A stretch of 64,000 nt of DNA from a virus, in IMG/VR virus record IMGVR_UViG_3300005289_000016, positions 186,001 through 250,000 of that record. One strand, written 5' to 3'. The notes below the pieces were generated by a model. It had not been told where the DNA came from. It worked only from the letters and a program-made list of their open reading frames with translations, and ran no database searches. The position numbers and the translations under genes are program-made. The first letter of the stretch is position 1. Every line of letters starts with the position of its first letter. This document shows positions 23,326 to 32,174 of the stretch, piece by piece.

Positions 23326-24144
23326 ATGATCCGTCCACAAGCGCTCACCGAATTCGCTCGCTACGCAGTAACCACCAACAAGTGGGCTATCGATCCACAA
23401 CTCGTTGAAGATTCGTTCATCCAGTTCTACTACGGCTACCTGTTCAACAAGAACATCCAGCCTATCGTTGGACTGGCTGCCACTGTCCGGGGTGACGATT
23501 ACCCGCTGGGTTCGTTCTCCGTCGACTTGACGATGGAAGAACTCAACCGTCCGCGTGGCGACTTCCGTTTGAAGGTTACCGCTTACGGTCCCAACGAGTG
23601 TGAAGTACAGGAAACGCCATGTGACCTGCACATGCGCATGAACGATGGTGCTGAACTGCTGATCAAGTTCGATCAGTCCATGGTTGCCAAGAAGGAACCG
23701 GTTGAAGGCGAAGACACCTCGAAGCAACGTAGGGCAGACCATCGCGGTACTCGCAGTGTTCGCGACGAGCTGACGGATCACGACATCAACGTACTCCACA
23801 GCATCAGCATGATCACTTCGTCCCAGATCATCGAGTACTTGACCGGTGGTCGCAATGCTCGTAAGGATCTCCCAGAGATCGCGTTCCGTTTGGGTGCCAC
23901 CAATCGGCTCCATGCCGCTGTGAAGGTGATCAGTACCCAGTATGTCGGTGAGCAGGGCGAAGACATCCTTGTCCAACCGCTGCTCAGTAAAAGGACCACT
24001 CCAGCGTTCAGTTCTCATTACGGGACTGACAAGGAATGGCGGATGTCCATCAAAGGCGACGCCCGTCGGGCCGAGTTTGAATACACCCCAGAAGAGAAAG
24101 AGGTATTCGACGAGTACTTCAAAGTTCTTCACGCAATGACCTAA
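23326..24144 (+). CDS. Unknown protein
   Basis: 272 residues, GAGGAAACACC before the ATG. Soluble, mixed alpha/beta. A charged middle stretch (KKEPVEGEDTSKQRRADHRGTRSVRDE) separates two domains of about 125 and 115 residues. No catalytic motif recognised. Confidence 0.85.
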   Translation: MIRPQALTEFARYAVTTNKWAIDPQLVEDSFIQFYYGYLFNKNIQPIVGLAATVRGDDYPLGSFSVDLTMEELNRPRGDFRLKVTAYGPNECEVQETPCDLHMRMNDGAELLIKFDQSMVAKKEPVEGEDTSKQRRADHRGTRSVRDELTDHDINVLHSISMITSSQIIEYLTGGRNARKDLPEIAFRLGATNRLHAAVKVISTQYVGEQGEDILVQPLLSKRTTPAFSSHYGTDKEWRMSIKGDARRAEFEYTPEEKEVFDEYFKVLHAMT

Positions 24145-24161
24145 GGTCAAACGAGGATAAC

Positions 24162-24962
24162 ATGAAACGGATACTCAGCATCATCCTGCTGGCCTTCTGT
24201 GCCAGTGCCAACGCTTCCGTAGATTACTACGACGGCAATGGCGTGTCATTCCCCGATGAGGTCAGTCCTCACGGTTTGCCTGAAGTCATCCCATGCATCA
24301 GTAAGAAGGCGTACACCGGTCAGACGATGCTTGTCTGCACTTGGCTGGCGAACGCCCGTTACATCGACGTGTGGGATGACAAACGACAGCAAGACGTGAA
24401 GTACAACAACCAGATCGGTGGGCAGTGTCGCCGTGGTACGTGTCGTGCTGACACTATCAACGTCGGACAGTGGCAGCAGGACGTTCCGTTTCTGTTGTCC
24501 CGCTGGTACAACATCGGTCGTAGTGCCGATGGCAAGCCTGTGGCCTACCGTGTCGATGCTTCTCGTGTCGTCACCTACGCCGAGGCTGGACGGCTGTTGA
24601 TGCAGTTCTACATGGATGCAGGGATTCCGGATGAGGAATTGGTCTCCACCTTCGATAAGCGCTACGACGGCGGCTACGCTGCGTGGAAGGCTACGGGTGC
24701 CCAAGTATCCTCCGCTCCTCTGCAACCCTCTGTGATGAAGGTCAGCTCCCCACAGAGCTATCCGGACGTCACGTCTGCTTGGTGTAACCCACGGGCCGAC
24801 GATGATTGCTACATCAACAACAAAAAGGTACCGATTGCCGAACTGGGCAAGTACCTGCCAGCGATCAGTGAATCCAATGCCGATCAGTTAGGGGGCGGTT
24901 GTGAAACCATCCTCTGCTTCGACAAGGACGACAAGCCGCTGGGTTATCTGCTTCAAGAATAA
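24162..24962 (+). CDS. Secreted, disulfide-rich unknown protein
   Basis: 266 residues with a typical Sec signal peptide (MKRILSIILLAFCASANA, cleavage after Ala18). The mature part has about nine Cys in pairs (IPCISKK...LVCTW, QCRRGTCR, WCNPRADDDCY, GCETILCF), so it is probably a disulfide-bonded periplasmic protein. No enzyme motif is visible. A phage periplasmic protein could block superinfection or help lysis; this is speculation. Confidence 0.82.
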   Translation: MKRILSIILLAFCASANASVDYYDGNGVSFPDEVSPHGLPEVIPCISKKAYTGQTMLVCTWLANARYIDVWDDKRQQDVKYNNQIGGQCRRGTCRADTINVGQWQQDVPFLLSRWYNIGRSADGKPVAYRVDASRVVTYAEAGRLLMQFYMDAGIPDEELVSTFDKRYDGGYAAWKATGAQVSSAPLQPSVMKVSSPQSYPDVTSAWCNPRADDDCYINNKKVPIAELGKYLPAISESNADQLGGGCETILCFDKDDKPLGYLLQE

Positions 24963-25017
24963 TCAACTGTACGGGGAGTGCCAATGTGCTCCCCTAGACC
25001 ACCATGGGGTTTTAACA

Positions 25018-25554
25018 ATGTCTGTATTGGTTCTGGATTCTGGCTACATCGTTGACGGTCTTGGTTTGGTGCCACGCATCAAGGGGATTTATCGGGATCA
25101 GTCTGAAGGACGTGAACGCTGGGTTGTATCGCCAACCAACGACAACAACCTGAAGGAACGTGCCTACTTCCACGACAACGTGTACGGTGATGCTGACGAA
25201 GCCTACAAGGCGGCTGTCAAGTATCTGTACGAACATGGCGAACTGTACGCTCAAGGCATGCGCCGTATCCTGAAGGAGCGTTGTGACAAGCAATGGCTCA
25301 CAGGGACCGTGGGTGTCTGTGTACGTCGTCAGCACAGGGGTAACCTCGACTACTACGCGATCATCGCTACACCGATCGCTGAGCAGCCTGGGTGCATCGC
25401 TTATGCCGGGAACGAGAACACTCATGGCCACTACTTCGACGCAGCATTGAAGTTGGTCACTGAGCATCGTCACCGCGCAGTCAAGCGTTATGTGAAGAAA
25501 CGTCGTGTGAAACTGAAGGATGCCATGCCCTGGCAGATCCCCGGTATCATGTGA
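25018..25554 (+). CDS. Unknown protein
   Basis: 178 residues from the ATG at 25018; a longer frame starts inside the preceding gene but has no ribosome-binding site. Alpha/beta, with a very basic C-terminus (HRHRAVKRYVKKRRVKLKDAMPWQ), suggesting nucleic-acid contact. Last gene of its unit; a strong terminator follows. Confidence 0.83.
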   Translation: MSVLVLDSGYIVDGLGLVPRIKGIYRDQSEGRERWVVSPTNDNNLKERAYFHDNVYGDADEAYKAAVKYLYEHGELYAQGMRRILKERCDKQWLTGTVGVCVRRQHRGNLDYYAIIATPIAEQPGCIAYAGNENTHGHYFDAALKLVTEHRHRAVKRYVKKRRVKLKDAMPWQIPGIM

Positions 25555-25562
25555 CAGCTCTA

Positions 25563-25611
25563 GGCAGGAGGGCTTCGGCCCTCCTTGCCACCCCTTTATT
25601 TTTTCTTTGTT
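25563..25611 (+). terminator. Terminator with UUCG loop and T6CTTTGTT tail
   Basis: Stem GGCAGGAGGGC / GCCCTCCTTGCC around TTCG (25563-25589), then CCCCTTTA and TTTTTTCTTTGTT (25599-25611). The tail ends only 11 bases before the next ATG, so it overlaps the leader of the gene at 25622. Confidence 0.9.
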
Positions 25612-25621
25612 CGAGGACGCT

Positions 25622-26254
25622 ATGGCTCGCATTACTCCGCCAATGGACATCTCGGGTCCGTTCTTGCTTCGAAGCCCATTCGTTGCAGATCCCGCCAAGA
25701 GTTACACCGTCACTGCCCATCGTTCGTTTGCTGAATTGATCGCTCGGTCGCAAGATCCATTGAAGTTGGTTTATGCGCCAGTGGGTCTGACAGCAACCGC
25801 TTACGCCGAAGACCAGATGGAAGGTGCTATCGTCATCGCTCTGCGTGATAGCTCTGGCAACATCATGTACGTCCCTGATACGTACGTCGACCGCTACCCG
25901 GGACTGGGCAACGTTCCTTACAGTCGCTTGGTAGGTGTGGTTGATCTGGGCATGTGGGCCAACTACCGTGACCTGGATGACGTACAGGCTACGTTGAAGG
26001 ATTCATGCAAGGCTAACCTTGGGGTTGACGTTGAAGTCACCCTGGCTCGTGCCTCTACCTCCAACTTCGTGACTGAAGACCAGCACACCCAGTTGCTGGC
26101 AGCTCGTGAGTCGGCTAAGACCAACAACGAGACCCAGTCGGCTACCATCATTCGCTTGAGTGATGAACTGGCTCAGAAGAACGCACTGATTGCAGAGCAG
26201 GAACTGTTGATCCAGTCCTTGGCTGCACAGATCCCTTCTACCCCAGCACCATGA
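25622..26254 (+). CDS. Probable virion protein with C-terminal coiled coil
   Basis: 210 residues from the ATG at 25622. Residues 1-140 are beta-rich (SGPFLLRSPFVADPAKSYTV ... DTYVDRYPGLGNVPYSRLVGVVDLG); residues about 155-200 form a Gln/Glu-rich coiled coil (SATIIRLSDELAQKNALIAEQELLIQSLAAQI). The plan suits a head-completion or tail component, but no family is recognised. A convergent terminator follows. Confidence 0.78.
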   Translation: MARITPPMDISGPFLLRSPFVADPAKSYTVTAHRSFAELIARSQDPLKLVYAPVGLTATAYAEDQMEGAIVIALRDSSGNIMYVPDTYVDRYPGLGNVPYSRLVGVVDLGMWANYRDLDDVQATLKDSCKANLGVDVEVTLARASTSNFVTEDQHTQLLAARESAKTNNETQSATIIRLSDELAQKNALIAEQELLIQSLAAQIPSTPAP

Positions 26255-26257
26255 CAC

Positions 26258-26296
26258 ACGGCATACAGGGCAGGCCACTTGGCCTGCCCTGTATGC
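26258..26296. terminator. Bidirectional terminator between convergent genes
   Basis: CGG then a 16-bp stem GCATACAGGGCAGGCC / GGCCTGCCCTGTATGC with a short loop (26261-26296). Serves the plus gene ending at 26254 and the helicase gene ending at 26299. Confidence 0.9.
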
Positions 26297-26298
26297 TG

Positions 26299-27870
26299 CT
26301 ATGCCGCCATTGCTTCGTTCATCTCTTCGATGTCGTTCCAAGCCATCCCACCACCTTGGGAGTTTGGTCTGCCACCGATGATCTTGTAGCTCAGGTCCTC
26401 CTCCAGATGGTAGTCGTACATCACACCGTACATTGGGTTCGGGTTGAACTTGAGTACGAAGTACTTGTGCGCTTCTGGCGTAGGCTCCACCACACCCCGG
26501 TGTTTGCCCCACAGGTACTCGATGTACGCGCCATCGTTAACCACTTGCTTGTTGACGTAGAACTCCCAATCCACCTCGGTGTCCAGCTTCTTACACCCTT
26601 GGTAGTAACCACCGCCCGGCATGTCCCGAATGAACTTGGTGGGGTTCATCCGCTTCTCTTCCTTGGCTTGGGTCGAGAGTTGGTGTGCCGTGACTTGCAA
26701 GATCTTCTCGGCAGACGTGTATTCACGTGTCCGTTTGTACAGGTCTTGCAGGTCGTCGCCGGTAGCCCCTTGTACGCAACCGTCCTTGCTGAACATAGCG
26801 AGGTAGTCGACGTACGATGCGCAGACTTCAAAGCCTTTGGCCTTGTACTGCTCCAGGTGCTTGATGTACTTGGCGTAGGTAAACGAGGAACCCTTGATCC
26901 GGTGGATCTCAACGAACCAACCACGAGCCTGTAGCTTCTCGATGACGTAGGCGGTAGCTTCTGCTGGGTCGAGACCCTTGACAGAGACAGCCATGCCCAG
27001 TTCGAGTTGCTTGAGGATGACGTAGATCTTCTGAATGATGATCGGTACGTCGTCTTCTGTCGAGTAAAGAAGGCACAGAGGTTTCTTCTCAGGGTCGAAC
27101 AGGAACGGATCGTTGAACAGACAGGTGCCAAGGAACAGGTCGAGCAAGGTGCCTGACTTGTTGTTGTGAGGCAAGGCGTTGACCAAACCAAACTCACCCC
27201 GGCGTCCACCACCTTGTACACCCATCATGCGGTTCAGCGCTTTGAAGGGGAACTTGATGATGCCGTCGATGCTAAGGGATTTGTTCATGTCCTCGAACGC
27301 GGCAGTTACCGACGTTGGGTCATTGAAGTTGACGCTGGTAATGAATGCGGGGTCAATCCGCTCTTCTGTCTCCATGTCGACCGACAAGAGGTCTTGCGCA
27401 GTCTGTAGTACGAAGGTGTCCCAGTCTTCAACCTCGGCTTCGTTGAACGACAGGGTGTAGGATGCTTTCTTGACAATCTCGTGCAGCTTCTCCCGGTTCT
27501 TATAGCGACGCATCTCCCGAGAAATATCGTTGATGTGCTTACGTACAACCGACTCATCCGGGTACTTGCGGATGACTTTATCGAGTGCTTTATAAGTCAC
27601 GTCATCGGACTGGAGATTCATCCGAATACGCTGCATCAGCATATCCGGCTCATATCTCTGTGAACCACCGCTGTTCAACATCTCCAGAACAGTGGAGCGC
27701 AAATTCGACAGGATGTTCCTCCCGTCGCCGATGTCGCCGATGTTTTCGGGTAGCTTGATCTCGCTCAACATTGAACGGATCATTGATGCGTTACTCGAAC
27801 TGTACCCCTCGATTTGACTCTCGAGGTACAACAGGGTAACAGACTTGACTAGGAATAACTTGATGTCCAT
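26299..27870 (-). CDS. DnaB-like replicative helicase, divergent
   Basis: 523 residues from the ATG at 27870 (GGGACAAAGA upstream; a TTG at 27882 is the alternative). Residues 1-195 form a helical N-terminal region; the RecA-like motor begins about 200 with FPFKALNRMMGVQGGGRRGEFGLVNALPHNNKSG. In this, PHNNKSG stands where DnaB and T4 gp41 have G-x-x-x-x-GKS, so the P-loop is degenerate but in register. Walker B is probably CASYVDYLAMF (about 350-360), followed by AHQLSTQAKEE (about 395). It would unwind DNA at the phage replication fork as a hexamer. Loss of the canonical Gly-Lys needs confirming by structure comparison. Confidence 0.82.
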   Translation of the reverse strand: MDIKLFLVKSVTLLYLESQIEGYSSSNASMIRSMLSEIKLPENIGDIGDGRNILSNLRSTVLEMLNSGGSQRYEPDMLMQRIRMNLQSDDVTYKALDKVIRKYPDESVVRKHINDISREMRRYKNREKLHEIVKKASYTLSFNEAEVEDWDTFVLQTAQDLLSVDMETEERIDPAFITSVNFNDPTSVTAAFEDMNKSLSIDGIIKFPFKALNRMMGVQGGGRRGEFGLVNALPHNNKSGTLLDLFLGTCLFNDPFLFDPEKKPLCLLYSTEDDVPIIIQKIYVILKQLELGMAVSVKGLDPAEATAYVIEKLQARGWFVEIHRIKGSSFTYAKYIKHLEQYKAKGFEVCASYVDYLAMFSKDGCVQGATGDDLQDLYKRTREYTSAEKILQVTAHQLSTQAKEEKRMNPTKFIRDMPGGGYYQGCKKLDTEVDWEFYVNKQVVNDGAYIEYLWGKHRGVVEPTPEAHKYFVLKFNPNPMYGVMYDYHLEEDLSYKIIGGRPNSQGGGMAWNDIEEMNEAMAA

Positions 27871-27896
27871 TCTTTGTCCCAAGAGGGTGAATACTG

Positions 27897-28442
27897 ATGT
27901 ACAACATCAAACTGGTCATTGTGCCCGCATGGCTCGACCTCATTATGAAGGAGCTGGGCATCACGAACGATGATCTTGCAGACTGGGAGAAACTTTCAGG
28001 CATACTATCGCCGAGAGATCTTTTGATTTACAAGATGGTCAATTGGAACGCTGGTGAAGTGCTGGCGAAGCTGCCAGGCAGCAACCAGGAAGTGGCTAGC
28101 AGGCTCGTTGATGTGCTTGCCGTGGCCACTCCAGTGCCGACTCTGGAAGAACGTGCCTTCACTGCGAACCAGGAAATTGACACCTGGATCTACGGCGCTA
28201 CCTGCACTCGTGACAAGGAGCAACAGCTCTACGCTGAAGCTTACATGTCGGACAGTGAGGTATTGTGTGTAAGGCTGATTCCGTTCAGCCGTGCTTCTGA
28301 CACTTTGAAGAATGAAGGCAAGACTCTCTCTGAGAAGATCGCCCACATTCTTTACAGCCGAGTTGGTTTGCAAGCGGCCGCACAGACCGGTGCTTTCAAA
28401 CAGTATGTAAAGGAAATTCCTTTTAACTCGGTATTGTATTGA
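27897..28442 (+). CDS. Unknown protein upstream of the capsid gene
   Basis: 181 residues, divergent from the helicase gene with only 26 bases between starts. Mainly helical; no motif recognised. It lies 125 bases before the capsid gene and may be a head-assembly factor, a guess based only on position. Confidence 0.8.
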   Translation: MYNIKLVIVPAWLDLIMKELGITNDDLADWEKLSGILSPRDLLIYKMVNWNAGEVLAKLPGSNQEVASRLVDVLAVATPVPTLEERAFTANQEIDTWIYGATCTRDKEQQLYAEAYMSDSEVLCVRLIPFSRASDTLKNEGKTLSEKIAHILYSRVGLQAAAQTGAFKQYVKEIPFNSVLY

Positions 28443-28567
28443 GACCCGTGCAGTAAAAAACTGCAATGGTATGCAAAACTTGCGAATGCGCTGAGCGATG
28501 ATAAAGAGACCTCAGTATGCCTCGCAGTAAATCGCAGCGCGCGCTGCATATTCCGCGGAGAAACACA
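28443..28567 (+). promoter_or_regulatory. Leader region of the capsid gene
   Basis: 125 bases with a small hairpin TGCAGT/ACTGCA just after the previous stop (28448-28463), an ATAAAGAG stretch near 28502 and GCGGAG seven bases before the capsid ATG. A late promoter is expected here, but no consensus can be proved. Confidence 0.4.
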
Positions 28568-30826
28568 ATGAGCGTAGTAGGTAAATCGGCTCGCACCAGT
28601 CAGCAAACGCTGAATGCGCAGGCCACAGCCATTCAAGAGAAATTCAAGCAGGGCGGCATCGTTGGTAACAGCGCGATTGCCTCCATGGAATCCTTGACCA
28701 CCCTGGACCACGAAAACCTGTTCGCCTCCATGGAATCGGCCGTGCTGTCCATCGGCGAAACCGTTTCGATGGAAGCGCTGGGCGACTTCGGCCTGAACGC
28801 CGCTGACCTGACCCGTGCTCAGAAAGACGCCATGGGCGTGATCGCAATGGCCGCTCTCGAGCCAGGTGACTACGCTCGTCGCGCTCTGGGTGCCAGCGAC
28901 ATGTCGGCTCCGAAGACCGGTACCGTGGTTTCGGTTGAATCCATGGGCGACTTCGACTTCCAGGAGAAGGCCAACCCTTCGATGGAAGCGTTCGACAACT
29001 CGAACCTGACCGACTTCATCGGTCTGTCGATGGTTTACAACCAGAAAGCGGCCAAGCAGGGCGAGTTCGCTGAAGCGTTCTACCGCACTGTGATCCTGAC
29101 TCCGGAACAAGGCGGCGCTGACGTCACCATCCGTAGCCACCTGGTTCTGAACCACTTCCTGCACAACACCCGCGGCGACCACGCCGATTTCAAACAGCGC
29201 CGTCTGCTCGAAGCTGCGATCAACTACAAGATCCTGGCTGACCAGTCGACTACTCTGGTTCCTGAAATCCACGACGGCAACAAAGACCTCTTCGTCGCTG
29301 AAAGCGTCGTTGAGCCACGTTCCGTTGAACTGGGCAACCGTACCGTCACCACTTCCGCCCTGCTGATCGGCAAGCGCGTGAACCTGGTGGGCCTGGCTCA
29401 GAACAGCCTGGTGAAGATCGCTGGTCAAGCGAACCAAACCGATGCTCTGGACCGCGCCGTTGGTCTGAAGACCCTGTACGTCCGTAAGGGCGATGCTGAC
29501 GTTCTGGCATTCGACGTCGAAACCCTGCCTCGCGCTGCCTTCATCAAAGGCAACCAAGGCCTGGCTCGCGAACTCGAGCTGAACTTCCGTACCAGCTCCT
29601 TGCAGCTGAACGCGAACAGCGTCAACTACAAGGGCGAAGTGCTGACCAACCCGATCCTGAAGCAGATCGTCGACGGTGACTACCGTGTGACTCTGGCTGT
29701 TACCGTAACTGGTAACGTGGACACCGAGAAGGCCAACGCCACCGTCAACGCCGCACCGATCGTTGTCGACAAAATCGTCAACGCTGCTGGTGAAGTGCTG
29801 GCTCTGGACAAAGCGGGTCCTGGTAAGGACATCGCCGACGCCCTGGCTGACCTGGTCATCATCGGTTGGGAACCGAACGCTCGCCTGTCCAACGCCAACC
29901 GTCGTCTGCGCGGTCTGCAACTGAACAGCTCCGAGTACACCGAGCGTTACCCAGTAATGCTGGGCAGCCCGTTCTCGATCCCGAGCCCGCTGCAAGAAGC
30001 TCGTGGCATGGCCGACATCGACCTGCTGGTTACCGCTGCGCGTCTGCGTAACGACAACATGGCGATCACCACCCTGCTGCGCTTCACCGACGGCCTGAGC
30101 CGCTGGAAGTTCCTGACCGACGCCATCAACTCTGACGACCTGCTCCCAGAAGTTGAAGGTATCGCTCGCTTCCTGGTCAAGCCATGGTACCGTGAGCGCG
30201 ACCTCGACCTGCGCAAGCTGGTTGTGTCCCTGCGTTCGTACGACCGCGTTCAAGACGTTCAGGCTGCTCTGGCCAACGTTCTGCGTAGCGACATCCAGGA
30301 CTGCATCCTGGAATCCAACTACAAGACCGCGCTCGATGCGTACACCGGCTACACCGGTGAGAAGGTCCACGTTCTGATCGGTTCCGATCCGAAGACTGCC
30401 TCGTACATCATCACCACCGGCGACAGCCGTACTCTGGGTGACGACATCACCTTCGAGAAGGTGTCGGCAGTTGACCAGCGTATCCGCAAGCAGATCTTCT
30501 GGACCTTCAAGCGTCAAACCGAAGGCCTGGACCCTCTGAACTGCGGTACTCACTTCTGGATTCCAGAGCTGATCTCCCACGTGAACGTATCGCGTGACGA
30601 GACCCAGATCCGCGAAGCCATGGTTCAGCCGCGTAACCGTCACGTTAACCACCTGCCGATCTTCGGCAAGATCAACGTGATCGGCCTGGACGAAGTACTG
30701 TCGGAGGGCTGGCACATCCCAGTTGCCACATTTCCAGTTACCGGTGACGACACCACCGGTGGAGAAGGTGGCACTGACCAGCCTGTTGCCCCAGGTGATA
30801 CCGGCAATGGCACCACCCAGCCTTAA
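28568..30826 (+). CDS. Major capsid protein, phiKZ gp120-like
   Basis: 752 residues from the ATG at 28568 (CGGAG upstream), close to the 747 of phiKZ gp120. The first ~150 residues contain five S-x-E sites (SME at 39, 54, 67, 138; SVE at 122) and are probably a cleaved propeptide. The body is an even alpha/beta mixture without Cys-rich or enzymatic motifs, and ends with a Gly/Thr/Pro-rich tail. Codon use is strongly biased to C-ending codons compared with neighbours, as expected of the most abundant protein. Identification rests on size, bias and context with the downstream polymerase fragment; it forms the icosahedral shell. Confidence 0.85.
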   Translation: MSVVGKSARTSQQTLNAQATAIQEKFKQGGIVGNSAIASMESLTTLDHENLFASMESAVLSIGETVSMEALGDFGLNAADLTRAQKDAMGVIAMAALEPGDYARRALGASDMSAPKTGTVVSVESMGDFDFQEKANPSMEAFDNSNLTDFIGLSMVYNQKAAKQGEFAEAFYRTVILTPEQGGADVTIRSHLVLNHFLHNTRGDHADFKQRRLLEAAINYKILADQSTTLVPEIHDGNKDLFVAESVVEPRSVELGNRTVTTSALLIGKRVNLVGLAQNSLVKIAGQANQTDALDRAVGLKTLYVRKGDADVLAFDVETLPRAAFIKGNQGLARELELNFRTSSLQLNANSVNYKGEVLTNPILKQIVDGDYRVTLAVTVTGNVDTEKANATVNAAPIVVDKIVNAAGEVLALDKAGPGKDIADALADLVIIGWEPNARLSNANRRLRGLQLNSSEYTERYPVMLGSPFSIPSPLQEARGMADIDLLVTAARLRNDNMAITTLLRFTDGLSRWKFLTDAINSDDLLPEVEGIARFLVKPWYRERDLDLRKLVVSLRSYDRVQDVQAALANVLRSDIQDCILESNYKTALDAYTGYTGEKVHVLIGSDPKTASYIITTGDSRTLGDDITFEKVSAVDQRIRKQIFWTFKRQTEGLDPLNCGTHFWIPELISHVNVSRDETQIREAMVQPRNRHVNHLPIFGKINVIGLDEVLSEGWHIPVATFPVTGDDTTGGEGGTDQPVAPGDTGNGTTQP

Positions 30827-30881
30827 CCCGTAAGGGCCAAAGGTAAAGTGGCGTCAGCGCTAGTCGCTGAGCGTTAAACAT

Positions 30882-30910
30882 AAAGGCGGGGCTTCGGCTC
30901 CGCCTTTATG
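30882..30910 (+). terminator. UUCG-loop hairpin with TTTATG tail
   Basis: AAAGGCGGGGC / GCTCCGCCTTT around TTCG (30882-30907), flanked by CATA and ATG so that the stem can extend to CATAAAGG...CCTTTATG. Ends the capsid transcript. Confidence 0.85.
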
Positions 30911-30943
30911 CTGTATGTCTGGATGCTGGCTCGGTGCTATCAC

Positions 30944-30985
30944 GTTGAAGCTGTTTTCAGCAATACATTATTTACGTGAGCAAAC
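30944..30985 (+). promoter_or_regulatory. Putative phage promoter, motif copy D
   Basis: TTGAAG-CTGTTTTCAGCAATACATTATT (30945-30972), one mismatch in the TTTCAACAATACAT core relative to copies A and B. Lies after the capsid terminator and before the gene at 31034. Confidence 0.5.
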
Positions 30986-31033
30986 ACGGGTAATAAAATA
31001 CACGTGTAAATTTTTAATAAAGAGCCAACCTAT

Positions 31034-32164
31034 ATGGACGAGTTCTCACGTATCGACAGTGCGTATCAGCCGAAGCGTATAGACACCCAGAGACATCACC
31101 TAGCTAAGACGGCGCTGCCGTTTCAACATAAGGCAGCCAGTCGCATTCGGTTGGCAAGTCGTCAGCATGAGAACGGTATCAAAGGTTCACCGATGGTTAC
31201 GGTGTCGTACTTCAATTACATGGAGCGCGACATTATAGTGACCAGTCGGGATGGCTCCAGTGTTGTGGTGCCTCCTGTCGGGAACTTCTCGGCCGATGAG
31301 TTCATTGTCTGCGTGACTCACACCATGCCCAAGGAGTCGATGGAACGGGCACTGGACATTTTAAAGAATCGTGCCAATCCTGATGAGCGAGAATGTCAGT
31401 ATTGGATTCGTGCCTACGAGGCAGCGCTGTACAACAACAAGTCTCATCATGTTGTTGCTGCAAGCGTGGAATACATCATTTACTTCCGGGATATTCAGGA
31501 CGCCGGTGGGCGTTGCTATATGCCGGATGTCGATCTTCTGGTGGAGTGGTTGGCAGAGCACGGGGCTGTGCATCCGTTTGACAAGATCAAGCGCGATGAG
31601 GCCACGCTGCAATCCATTGCACCGGGTGTCGGTGAGGCAACCTTCGTCTTCATGATCAAGGCTGTCGACAACGCACAAAGCGTTCAGCGGGCTACCCGTT
31701 ACATTAACCTAGGTGGCGATGTCTTTATGATCCCGATCGAACGGGACCTGAAGTATCAGACTGGCATTCACATCGTCAGTCGGTCACCGATCAAGAATGG
31801 TGAAGCGGTGTCCGATGTTGTTCATCGGTCATTCACTTTCGAGGAGGCGGACGAGAAACTGAGTCTTCACCGGACCATTGAGGATGCCCACACGGGCGGT
31901 CCACTCAATGACATGGCCAAGACAATCATTGAAAGAGAAACGACCGTTAAGAAAGTCGAAGAAGTAAAGTTACGCAGTGAGCAGCTCGGGGCTGATGCCG
32001 AACTCCAGCGCCTGCGTAATGAGGGGGCACTGACGAAGGCTCAGCAAGATAAAGATGCCGCAATGCGGCGCAACTATGTCGAGTGGGCCAAGACAACAGT
32101 CGCTCTCCTAGGGGCGGCAATAACCATTTATGGGATATTGTCTAAGCTTAAATCCGATAAGTGA
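31034..32164 (+). CDS. Unknown protein with C-terminal membrane helix
   Basis: 376 residues from the first ATG; an internal ATG at 31193 (MVTVSYFNYMERD, with AAAGG upstream) is a serious alternative that would remove 53 basic residues. Residues about 280-345 are a long charged coiled coil (TIIERETTVKKVEEVKLRSEQLGADAELQRL), and residues 353-371 a transmembrane helix (TTVALLGAAITIYGILSKL). Tail-anchored topology is likely. Family unknown; sits between capsid and polymerase genes. Confidence 0.78.
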   Translation: MDEFSRIDSAYQPKRIDTQRHHLAKTALPFQHKAASRIRLASRQHENGIKGSPMVTVSYFNYMERDIIVTSRDGSSVVVPPVGNFSADEFIVCVTHTMPKESMERALDILKNRANPDERECQYWIRAYEAALYNNKSHHVVAASVEYIIYFRDIQDAGGRCYMPDVDLLVEWLAEHGAVHPFDKIKRDEATLQSIAPGVGEATFVFMIKAVDNAQSVQRATRYINLGGDVFMIPIERDLKYQTGIHIVSRSPIKNGEAVSDVVHRSFTFEEADEKLSLHRTIEDAHTGGPLNDMAKTIIERETTVKKVEEVKLRSEQLGADAELQRLRNEGALTKAQQDKDAAMRRNYVEWAKTTVALLGAAITIYGILSKLKSDK

Positions 32165-32174
32165 AGGCGTTCCA

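Noticed and set aside
28352-30715. 787-codon minus-strand frame across the capsid gene
   Set aside because: Strong codon bias of the capsid gene leaves the opposite frame open by chance; the product is Val/Gln/Asp-rich without motifs.
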